64,000 nucleotides of DNA, taken from contig NZ_SOZH01000002.1 in NCBI RefSeq assembly GCF_004519295.1, forward strand, positions 219,117 through 283,116, in the 5' to 3' direction. Below are positions 57,766 to 64,000 of this stretch, piece by piece; position 1 is the stretch's first letter, and each line of letters begins with the position of its first letter. A model generated the notes under the pieces. It was not told the origin of the DNA and ran no database searches. It saw nothing but the letters and a program-made list of their open reading frames with translations. The stretch is from Cellulosimicrobium funkei (GTDB lineage: Bacteria; Actinomycetota; Actinomycetes; Actinomycetales; Cellulomonadaceae). Made by a program: the position numbers and the translations under genes.

Positions 57766-58020
57766 ATGACCGCGTCGCAGCCGCAGGACCGCCGGGGCAC
57801 CGGCGACGAGCAAGACTGGCGGGACGAGCAGGAACCGGTCCGCGGCGAGCCGGACATCGGCACCGCGGGCGCGTTCCCCGCGCTCGCCAACGACTCGCTG
57901 CCGAAGGACCCCGAGGTCCCCACCGACGTCGACCCGGGCGACGAGCGAAGCTGGAGCGGCGACGACGTCGACGACCCGGGCGCGGAGCCGGGCGCCGGCG
58001 CGTCGGGCACCGGCCGCTGA
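57766..58020 (+). CDS. Small acidic, probably disordered protein
   Basis: The 84-residue protein is rich in Asp, Glu, Pro and Gly (DEQDWRDEQEPVRGEPDIG, PTDVDPGDERSWSGDDVDDPG) and lacks hydrophobic segments. I recognise no family. ATG 57766 is preceded by AGGAGGG 6-7 nt upstream, which supports a real gene. It lies between the metallopeptidase and the cold-shock-domain gene. Confidence 0.65.
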   Translation: MTASQPQDRRGTGDEQDWRDEQEPVRGEPDIGTAGAFPALANDSLPKDPEVPTDVDPGDERSWSGDDVDDPGAEPGAGASGTGR

Positions 58021-58107
58021 GGCCAGCCGAGCGGTCCCGCGGCGCCGGGGCGCGGCGTCGTCGGGGACACTAGGAGCAGCACTGTCTGTCGATGCAAGGA
58101 GTCCTAG

Positions 58108-59061
58108 GTGCCCCAGGGAACAGTCCGATGGTTCGACGCCGACCGAGGGTTCGGCTTCATCGACCTCGGGAACGAGGCCGAGGACCTGTTCGTGCACGCG
58201 TCCGAGATCGTCGGTGACGACGGCCCGAAGCAGCTCCGCGAGGGGCAGGTCGTCGAGTTCGAGATGGGCACCGGCGACCGCGGCCCGCAGGCGCGGCGCG
58301 TCCGCGTGACGGGCGACCGCGCCGCCGACGCGCCCGTGGGCGTGCTCGGCACGGTGGTCTGGTACGAGCCGGCCAAGGGCTACGGCTTCGTCACGCCCGA
58401 CGGGCGCAGCGACGAGATCTTCCTGCACAGCTCGGCCATCGTCGGGGGCGGCGTCGTCACGGAGGGGCAGCGCGTGGCGTTCCTCGTCGTCGAGGGCGAG
58501 AAGGGCCCGCAGGCGGACCACCTGCTGCCGCTCGGCGCGCAGGCCGCGCAGCCCGCGGCGGACGGCGCCGACGGCACCGTGTCCTGGTACGACGACGTCA
58601 AGGGCTTCGGCTTCGTCGCTCCCGACGGCGGCGGGGACGACGTCTTCGTGCACGTCAGCGCCCTGGGCCGCGGGCTCACCGAGCTCGCCGAGGGTGCGCG
58701 CGTGACGTACGACGTCGTCGAGGGCGACAAGGGGCCGAACGCCCGGAACGTGCAGCTCGTGGGCGGCTCCGGGCGCCCGGGTCCGGACCGCGGCCGACCG
58801 GGCTCGGACCGAGGCCGTCCGGGCTCGGACCGCGGTCGTCCGGCGTCCGGCGGTCGCGTGCGCGGCGGCGAGGGCACGGTCGCGCGCTACGACGCGGACC
58901 GCGGCTTCGGCTTCATCACGCCCGACGCCGGCGGCGAGGACCTGTTCGTGCACGTGTCGGTCGTGCGCGGCGGGGAGGAGCTCGAGGAGGGGGACCGGGT
59001 CCGGTTCAAGATCCGGCAGAGCGACCGCGGGCCGCAGGCCGACGGCGTCGAGCTCATCTGA
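58108..59061 (+). CDS. Protein with four tandem cold-shock domains
   Basis: In 317 residues four cold-shock domains follow each other: about 3-68 ([24 protein letters not shown]), 80-142 ([26 protein letters not shown]), 154-218 ([26 protein letters not shown]) and 251-317 ([26 protein letters not shown]). RNP1 (GFGF/GYGF) and RNP2 (F-V/L-H) are kept in each. Between domains three and four is a basic linker of RGRPGSD repeats, probably nucleic-acid binding. GTG 58108 starts directly at domain one. Typical bacterial Csp proteins have one domain, so this is an unusual RNA- or DNA-binding protein. Confidence 0.92.
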   Translation: MPQGTVRWFDADRGFGFIDLGNEAEDLFVHASEIVGDDGPKQLREGQVVEFEMGTGDRGPQARRVRVTGDRAADAPVGVLGTVVWYEPAKGYGFVTPDGRSDEIFLHSSAIVGGGVVTEGQRVAFLVVEGEKGPQADHLLPLGAQAAQPAADGADGTVSWYDDVKGFGFVAPDGGGDDVFVHVSALGRGLTELAEGARVTYDVVEGDKGPNARNVQLVGGSGRPGPDRGRPGSDRGRPGSDRGRPASGGRVRGGEGTVARYDADRGFGFITPDAGGEDLFVHVSVVRGGEELEEGDRVRFKIRQSDRGPQADGVELI

Positions 59062-59215
59062 GCGAGGGGCGGCGCGGCTCCCGTCGAGCCGCCCTGCCCC
59101 GCACCTGCCCCGCACCCGCCCCGCTGCGTCCCACCGCGGCGGGGCGCGGTCGTCCTCGCCGGGGGCCGCGGGGATTGCCCTGGAAGTCGGTGGTGCCGGT
59201 CCCTAGGGTCGTCGG

Positions 59216-59500
59216 ATGGACGCCCAGGAGATCCGCTCGGCCTACCTCGACTTCTTCGCCGCCCGGGGGCACGCCGTGATCGAGCGAGCGCCCCTGGTGC
59301 TGCGCGAGGACCCGACGACCCTGTTCACGGGCGCGGGCATGCAGCCGCTGATGCCCTACCTGCTGGGCGTGCGACCGCACGCCGCCGGGCGGCTCCTGGT
59401 CGACTCGCAAGCCGTGCCTGCGGTCGCAGGACATCGACGAGGTCGGCGACCGGCGGCACACGACCTTCTTCGAGATGCTGGGCAACTGGAGCCTCGGGTC
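59216..59500 (+). pseudogene. Truncated, frameshifted alanyl-tRNA synthetase-like fragment
   Basis: Codons from ATG 59216 encode an AlaRS-like N-terminus: [39 protein letters not shown] and LLVDSQ. At about 59410 one extra base (CAAGCC instead of CAGCC) shifts the frame. The continuation [20 protein letters not shown] and MLGNWSLG is found in the next frame until about 59498, where homology ends abruptly. Only about 95 of roughly 600-900 residues remain. The DPTTLFTGxGMQP form is not that of the usual actinobacterial housekeeping enzyme, so this is probably a second, lost alaS paralogue. Confidence 0.82.
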
Positions 59501-59504
59501 GGCC

Positions 59505-59938
59505 GACGATTGCCCGGCTACGGACGTACGTGCCGAGCTTGGCGATCGCCGACTGGTGCTCGCGACGAGCGGTGACCTGTGCAGTGACCTGTGCGGCGAC
59601 TTCTTCGGGGTGCTCGATGTAGTCCCGAAGCCACCAGGCGACATGCTCTGCGTTGGGGCCGGACATCTCCGCGAGGTCAGCAGCGCGGGACAGGGCTCCA
59701 GTTGCGACGTCGGGAACGGCACTCATGATGTAGCGCACGATCTCGGCCCAACTGTGCACTCGCGGTGCAGCTCCGTCGCGAGTTGTTCGACGTCGGCGTC
59801 GCTCAGAACACCATCAGGACGGGTCGTGGCGGAATCATCGCGCACCGCGGAAGGTCCTGGCCCGGTAGGCCGACGATTCTGCAGGCTCGGCCTCGCTGGC
59901 CGGTCCTCGACCGGTTCGAGGGTGGGTCCGGTGCTCAA
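59505..59938 (-). pseudogene. Broken minus-strand gene truncated at the alaS junction
   Basis: Two overlapping frames look like parts of one gene. TTG 59938 opens a 71-codon frame ending [10 protein letters not shown]; from about 59759 the natural sequence goes on in another frame as [21 protein letters not shown], then [34 protein letters not shown]. One missing base near 59757 would explain the shift. The frame is then cut at about 59505, where it enters the antisense of the alaS fragment. I do not recognise the family. Confidence 0.5.
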
Positions 59939-59950
59939 CGGTCACCGTTG
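59936..59950. promoter_or_regulatory. Short perfect palindrome in island
   Basis: CAACGGT-C-ACCGTTG is a perfect palindrome with 7-bp arms around one base. It overlaps the start region of the broken minus-strand gene and lies about 110 bp before the HTH gene on the plus strand. It could be an operator for either; nothing more supports a role. Confidence 0.3.
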
Positions 59951-60059
59951 ACGCCGTCGCACTGGTGGCTGGTGGTCACGGGAGCCGATTGGACACTCAC
60001 CAAGTACGTCACTACAGTTATTACAGATGATAGGGCGAGACGGAAGGGAGGTGCTGTCG

Positions 60060-60494
60060 ATGGTCGTCACGGTCGAAGCCAAGACGGCAGGGCAGAAGGA
60101 CCTCGTCGTGCTGTCCCAGGCCCTCGAGCAGCTGGGTCCGGAGTCGCCTTTGCGCGCCCTGCTCGCGACGCTGCGCGGCAGCCTTACCGCTGGCAAGGGT
60201 GCGACGCTCGTCGAGCAGGATGCCCAGCTCAGCCCGAACAAGGCGGCGGACATGATCGGCGTCTCGCGCCCGTTCCTGCTGGGCTTCATGAAGTCCGGCG
60301 CGCTGAAGTTCACCACGGTGGGCACCCACCAGCGCATCGCGCTGTCCGACCTGCTCGAGTTCAACGAGCGCCGGCTGGCTGCAGGCAAGCTCGTGGCGGA
60401 GGCCTCCGCGAACAAGGCCGCCCGCGAGCAGGCTGCCGTGGACCGCCTCGCGCCGATCAGCGACGAGGCGCTCAGGGAGCTCGACGAGCTCTGA
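60060..60494 (+). CDS. Excisionase-type HTH protein, antitoxin-like
   Basis: The 144-residue protein has a helical N-terminus (1-55) and a MerR/excisionase-like HTH (about 58-105): LSPNKAADMIGVSRPFLLGFMKSGALKFTTVGTHQRIALSDLLEF. A helical tail follows. In actinobacteria such proteins are often the antitoxin directly upstream of a PIN-domain ribonuclease. Here no toxin gene follows; the next gene is convergent. ATG 60060 lies about 9 nt after GGAAGGGAGG. It is either an orphan antitoxin or a regulator of the surrounding mobile region. Confidence 0.78.
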   Translation: MVVTVEAKTAGQKDLVVLSQALEQLGPESPLRALLATLRGSLTAGKGATLVEQDAQLSPNKAADMIGVSRPFLLGFMKSGALKFTTVGTHQRIALSDLLEFNERRLAAGKLVAEASANKAAREQAAVDRLAPISDEALRELDEL

Positions 60495-60507
60495 GCACGG
60501 CCGGTCC

Positions 60508-61590
60508 TTAGGACCGCAGGTGCTCCAGGAGTGCGCGGGCGACCGGCTCATGCTCCTCGCAGGTGGGACACACGGGCAGATCGGCGGAGCTGTCCAGGCG
60601 GGGCACGAACCACTCACCGCACAGCGAGAGCACGGCCGTGCCGGTGACGAACCCCGCAGTGAGCCGGCCGGTGTTGACGTAGTGGAGCACCGTCGGCGCG
60701 GGCAGCTCCTTGACGTGCACGGCGATATCGGTCGTCGCGCTGATGGTCGCGGTCAGCTGTGCCAGGCGTGCGTGCGAGATCGTCGACAGGAACAGCAGGT
60801 CGCCACCGGGCAGGTACGACTGGTCCTGTTCGCCGTCGCACACGCACGCCAGGATCTCGACAATCGCCTCGACCAGATCACGGCCCGCGCCGCGGACCAG
60901 CAGCGAGGTCTGGAGTATGCCGGAGCTCGTGTGCGCCAGGTCGGCGGTGGGCGCGGGTGCGTCGTGCTCGATCTCCACGCGCAGCGTGCACGCGCCGCCC
61001 CCGGCCGGCGCGGTCAGCGCGAACTCGATCGGGCGGGTCTGCGCGACGGCGTCACGCAGCGCGTCCAGGAGCGCGGTCAGCGCGGCGATCTTCCAGCGGC
61101 GCCGCTCGAGGTGGACGGCGTCCTGCGCGGCCAGCTGCTTGTCGAGCTCGCTCGGTGCCCAGGTGCCCTTCTTGAAGAAGTCGGCTGACGTCGAGTGGAA
61201 GCGGTCGTGACGCTCGGCGAAGACGAGCCACCAGACGCCGTCCTCAAGCACCACGGCGCCGCGCCAGGCCGCCCCGGTGCGTGCGCGCACCTCGTGGACG
61301 GTGCGGCGGGCCGTCTTGGTCGACGCCGCCTTGGACGAGGACGCGTGGACGTCCGGCACGCCGCCCTTCTCCAGGATCGTGCGGGCGTCGTCCAGGAGCG
61401 GGTGCTTCAGCTCGCCGAGTCGGAGCCCGGCCAGGATTGCTCGTTGGGTGTCGAGGTCGGTGGCCTGCTTGGCCCGCTCGAGCTCGTGCTGCGCGGCGGC
61501 GACCAGCGGCTCGTCGTCCGGAAGGATCTTGAGCGCCTTGAGCGTGGGGCGCACCTGCGGCGCCTCGCGGTGTGGTTCGGTCGTGCTCAT
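60508..61590 (-). CDS. Island protein with C-terminal DUF3039-like zinc motif
   Basis: The 360-residue protein starts MSTTEPHREAPQVRPTLKAL. Its middle includes VLEDGVWWLVFAERHDRFH, as in short plasmid-encoded proteins. The C-terminal 70 residues read HYVNTGRLTAGFVTGTAVL, then SLCGEWFVPRLDSSADLPVCPTCEEH. The Cys-G-x3-V-P and P-V-C-P-T-C pattern resembles DUF3039, probably a zinc site. ATG 61590 is 86 bp from the stop of the upstream gene; both are probably co-transcribed. The function is unknown. Confidence 0.72.
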   Translation of the reverse strand: MSTTEPHREAPQVRPTLKALKILPDDEPLVAAAQHELERAKQATDLDTQRAILAGLRLGELKHPLLDDARTILEKGGVPDVHASSSKAASTKTARRTVHEVRARTGAAWRGAVVLEDGVWWLVFAERHDRFHSTSADFFKKGTWAPSELDKQLAAQDAVHLERRRWKIAALTALLDALRDAVAQTRPIEFALTAPAGGGACTLRVEIEHDAPAPTADLAHTSSGILQTSLLVRGAGRDLVEAIVEILACVCDGEQDQSYLPGGDLLFLSTISHARLAQLTATISATTDIAVHVKELPAPTVLHYVNTGRLTAGFVTGTAVLSLCGEWFVPRLDSSADLPVCPTCEEHEPVARALLEHLRS

Positions 61591-61676
61591 TTCACCTGTC
61601 CTGGATAGCGTGGGGACCTGCACCCCGGAACCGTCACGGCCGGGGTTCTGCTGTGCCTGTTGGTGTTCGTGGCTCG

Positions 61677-62543
61677 TCATGCGGATGAGGCTGGACCCGC
61701 CGGGACGATTGCGTCGCGTGCTGCCCGAGCCGCCTTGCGCAGCGCCTCGCGGTGATCGGTGCTGTACGGGTAGGCCAGGGCCCGGTGCCACTCCTCGCGC
61801 CGCCCCAGCGGGTGGCGCGCGTCGGGCACGAGCTTGACCTTCTCCCGCAGCAGCCCGGTCCGGCGCAGTTCGAGGTACCCGCGCTCGGCGGTGCGTTCGC
61901 TGAACCCGTAGAACTCCTGGGCGCGCTCGTTGGCCATGACGAACGTGAGCTTGCCCTTGGGGTCCTGCGTGTCGCGCAGGATCACCAGGAGCATCGCCTT
62001 GCCCGGCAGCGACAGCGCGTCGATCGCGCCGGCGGTCCAGTAGTCGAACGGCAGCGTGAAGAACCCCCGGCCCCGCGCGGCCGGGTCCTCCTCGGGCTCG
62101 GGGTTCCACGGCTCCCCGTCGCCGTTCTCGCGCTTGAGGACGAACTCGGGCATGCCCTTGCGGCCCTGGACATCCAGGAGGCCGCGGTCCTGGAGAAAGC
62201 CCATCGCCCCGCGCACCGACCGCTCGGTGACCTCCGGCCCGAGCAGCCGCGCCCACGTCCTGACCGACAGCGGCGACCCCGGAAGGATCGGCTGCAGCGC
62301 GTGGACCGACAGCAGCAGGTCCAGAGCGACCTCCTTGCGCCCGGTGACCAGCTCGGCCAGGACCGACGGGCGCGGCTTGGTCTCGCGCTGCACGAAGTCC
62401 TTGCGGATCCGTACGAACCCTCGGCGCGCCTGCTCGAGCAGGGTGGCGCGAGTGTGCTCGGTGTCCGAGATCGGCTCGTCCTCGATCCCTGCGAACGGGT
62501 CGAACTCTGCGTCTTGGCCGGCGGCCTCAGTGCTGGTGGTCAT
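61677..62543 (-). CDS. Plasmid/ICE-type protein, possible replication initiator-like
   Basis: The 288-residue protein has an acidic N-terminus (1-35), then ATLLEQARRGFVRIRKDFV, a probable winged-helix region (about 75-140; SVRTWARLLGPEVTERSVRGAMGFLQDRGLLDV) and a second HTH-like region near 200-240 (FYGFSERTAERGYLELRRTGLL). Two winged helices in tandem occur in plasmid replication initiators, so a role in replication or transfer is possible, but I cannot identify a family. ATG 62543 is preferred to the upstream in-frame start at 62573. It seems to head a two-gene unit with the DUF3039-like gene. Confidence 0.6.
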   Translation of the reverse strand: MTTSTEAAGQDAEFDPFAGIEDEPISDTEHTRATLLEQARRGFVRIRKDFVQRETKPRPSVLAELVTGRKEVALDLLLSVHALQPILPGSPLSVRTWARLLGPEVTERSVRGAMGFLQDRGLLDVQGRKGMPEFVLKRENGDGEPWNPEPEEDPAARGRGFFTLPFDYWTAGAIDALSLPGKAMLLVILRDTQDPKGKLTFVMANERAQEFYGFSERTAERGYLELRRTGLLREKVKLVPDARHPLGRREEWHRALAYPYSTDHREALRKAARAARDAIVPAGPASSA

Positions 62544-62831
62544 GACCCAACGGTACGCCATGGGTCCCGACATGTTGTCGATCAGAACCCGGACAGATGA
62601 CGCTCTCAGGTGCCAGTGTGCGACGTCGTGCGATCCTCGATGCGAGGACGTGCGACACCAATGCGAGACCGTAAGGCTTAAGGGCGCCCGGACGACCGGA
62701 CCGGCGACCCTGGTCCGGTCGTCCCGCCGGGCCTGGACGGAACTTCCTGCCGGTTCGTGCCCTCCCCGGCAACACGCCCCTCCGAGGCACCCACCACACT
62801 CTCGCCGGCCACGCCCGGTGGCGAAGCTCGG

Positions 62832-63068
62832 TTAACCGATCGCGCCAGGACCGCGGCCACCGGCGTCGTCGACGCCTGCCTCCTCGAGCGGGCCGGCCAC
62901 GGTCGTCCAGCATCATGGCGTCCAGGTACTCAGTCCAGAGGTCGTTCTCCTTGCCGTCACGATCCGCTGTCGCCACTGCTCGGTCTGCCGCCGGTCCATG
63001 TCGTCGATGTCAAGCATCCGGGCGCGCTCGACCTGGGCCCAAAAGCCACGTCCGGGGAGCCTTTGCAT
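62832..63068 (-). pseudogene. Possible frameshifted gene remnant
   Basis: ATG 63068 opens a frame with the natural-looking sequence MQRLPGRGFWAQVERARML, then DIDDMDRRQTEQWRQRI. At about 62955 coding character moves to another frame (DGKENDLWTEYLDAMMLDD). A single frameshift would join them. No family is recognised. The remaining parts of 62544-63400 contain no convincing intact gene, only short frames with mixed codon use. Confidence 0.3.
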
Positions 63069-63409
63069 CGGTCAGGCCGCGTGGAGGGGTGAGTCCTCGG
63101 CTTCGACGGATCATCCGGTCAATCGCGGCGGATCCTTCAGTTGCGAGCCCGAGAGGCCGCCACGCTCCCTCCGGAGTTGGGATGGCGTCGACCTCGTGAG
63201 TCGGTCCGCTGTCATGATCCGGCGTAGGGCTGCGGTGTACGAGGTGCTTTCGGCTTGTGCCAGCGCACGCGCCTCGCGCTTCAGCGCCGGACGACGAGTC
63301 CGGGCTCTGGGCGGTGGGAATCGTCCTGTAGCTTCTAGGCATGCTGGCCGGAGCGGCGCTGATGGGCGGGATCGCCCACATGGTGAGGCATCGTTACCCG
63401 CAGCCGACG

Positions 63410-63832
63410 GACTGAGCCGCTACTTCTCACAGATCGCGCGACACGCCCCAGGTTGCGCAAAGTACAGCGGCGTGTCCGCGCAATCTGCGCTGCACGTTGA
63501 CATCAAGATCCGCCGTGAGAGGGGCGATTCAGCGTGCGTGGTCCTGGCCGGCAGGGGGTGCTGCATACACCTCTGGTCTCGTACCGCTGTCGTCGACGAG
63601 ACTGGCCGGGTGAGGCTGATGCAGATCGAGCCCGGTGCCACCGGTGCGTGGGAGATCGAGACGTTCATGTCTGGTGCCTACCGCCTCTCGATCCCCGCGG
63701 ACGGGCGGCCGTCGGTGGTCGAGTTGGCAATGCCAGGTGAGGAGCAAGACGCCGAGGCGGTTGGGCTCCTGGCGTGGGGGGGGGCTGCTGCACGGATCTG
63801 TGACATCTCAGATCGCTTGCTCGCCGAGCAGG
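63410..63832 (+). pseudogene. Possible gene remnant before the IS element
   Basis: An open frame without a clear start reads SRYFSQIARHAPGCAKYSG, then VDETGRVRLMQIEPGATGAW, EIETFMSGAYRLSIPADG and RPSVVELAMPGEEQDAEAVG. The later part has the codon pattern of a real beta-rich protein. It includes a run of nine G (63776-63784), a likely slippage or sequencing-error site, and coding character stops just before the transposase gene. It could be a gene cut by the IS insertion. I do not recognise it. Confidence 0.3.
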
Positions 63833-63848
63833 CTGGAAGGATGTTGCT

Positions 63849-64000
63849 GTGCCCAGGCCCTATCCCCGTGAGTTTCGTGAGGACGTCGTGCGGGTCGCCC
63901 GGAACCGTGGTCCCGGTGTGACGCTGGCACAGATCGCCCAGGACTTCGGGGTCCATGAGATGACGATCACGAAGTGGTTGCGTGCCGCCGATGTCGAGGA
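63849..64000 (+). mobile_element. IS3-family transposase OrfA, 5' part
   Basis: From GTG 63849 the sequence encodes PRPYPREFREDVVRVARNR, then GPGVTLAQIAQDFGVHEMTI and TKWLRAADVEE to the window edge. This is the N-terminal HTH of an IS3-family OrfA protein, which binds the terminal repeats of the element; OrfB, the DDE integrase, should follow outside the window. Upstream sequence from about 63795 (GATCTGTGACATCTCAGATC) could hold the left inverted repeat, but its boundary cannot be fixed without the right end. Confidence 0.85.

Noticed and set aside
59216..59575. Intact 119-residue protein
   Set aside because: Only the first part is AlaRS-like; after the frameshift at about 59410 the encoded residues are meaningless, so it is a pseudogene fragment.
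59900..59950. tRNA-like sequence (GGTTCGAGGG)
   Set aside because: The surrounding bases cannot form an acceptor stem, D arm or anticodon arm. I found no tRNA or rRNA gene in the window.
63335..63414. Small plus-strand peptide of 24 codons (MLAGAALMGGIAHMV...)
   Set aside because: No ribosome-binding site or family resemblance; it could occur by chance in this remnant region.

Overview
The window is very GC-rich, with G/C-ending codons throughout positions 1 to about 59,500. Together with lytic polysaccharide monooxygenases, GH3/GH43 glycosidases, a stressosome, DUF4235 proteins and YtrA-type GntR regulation, this points to a free-living, polysaccharide-degrading actinobacterium of the Cellulosimicrobium/Isoptericola/Cellulomonas type. 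That placement is an inference from gene content and style, not a database match.

Layout. 1-7.5 kb: a membrane protein with its GntR regulator, a second membrane protein, a DUF4235 protein, a MacB/FtsX-type ABC exporter and an atypical small gene. 7.6-11.8 kb: a TPP riboswitch followed by a thiamine ABC importer (thiB-thiP-thiQ). 11.8-15.6 kb: a DUF4235 protein, a NarL-type two-component system, a DUF6069 membrane protein and a RibD/DHFR-like reductase. 15.6-21.6 kb: a six-gene stressosome operon on the minus strand (RsbR, RsbS, RsbT, an RsbT-RsbX-like fusion, a hybrid kinase, and a receiver-GAF-PP2C phosphatase), every junction being a 4-bp overlap. 21.9-27.7 kb: pgi, a dienelactone-hydrolase-like protein, two tandem double-GNAT proteins, a GlsB/YeaQ-like protein and an S4 RNA-binding protein.

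27.9-34.3 kb holds a probable chitin module: two tandem AA10 LPMOs with CBM5/12-like C-termini, a PlsC-type acyltransferase, then a ROK regulator, a ChbG-type deacetylase and a GPH-family symporter in one overlapping operon. 34.5-41.7 kb: a MarR regulator divergent from two LLM flavin oxidoreductases, the second fused to a berberine-bridge-type FAD oxidase; a BenE transporter divergent from an XRE-cupin regulator; and a PrsW protease. 42.9-51.5 kb: a LacI regulator divergent from a sugar ABC importer with GH3 and GH43 enzymes, probably for xylo-/arabino-oligosaccharides. 51.6-59.1 kb: aspartase, a META-like lipoprotein, an APC permease, a membrane-anchored HExxH metallopeptidase, a small acidic protein and a protein with four cold-shock domains.

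At about 59.5 kb a truncated, frameshifted alaS-like fragment meets lower-GC, gene-poor sequence. That sequence carries an orphan excisionase-like HTH protein, two plasmid/ICE-like minus-strand genes, broken reading frames and the start of an IS3-family transposase running off the window, so it looks like a degraded mobile island.

The most unusual feature is a family of 21-bp repeats (core GAGGTAGAGCC, then G/C, then TGGT). It occurs in five clusters at four loci (8.9, 34.3, 38.4, and 42.3 plus 42.8 kb), usually as tandem forward units facing tandem inverted units. Repeat copies supply the stop codons of at least four genes and a plausible ribosome-binding site and start codon for thiP.
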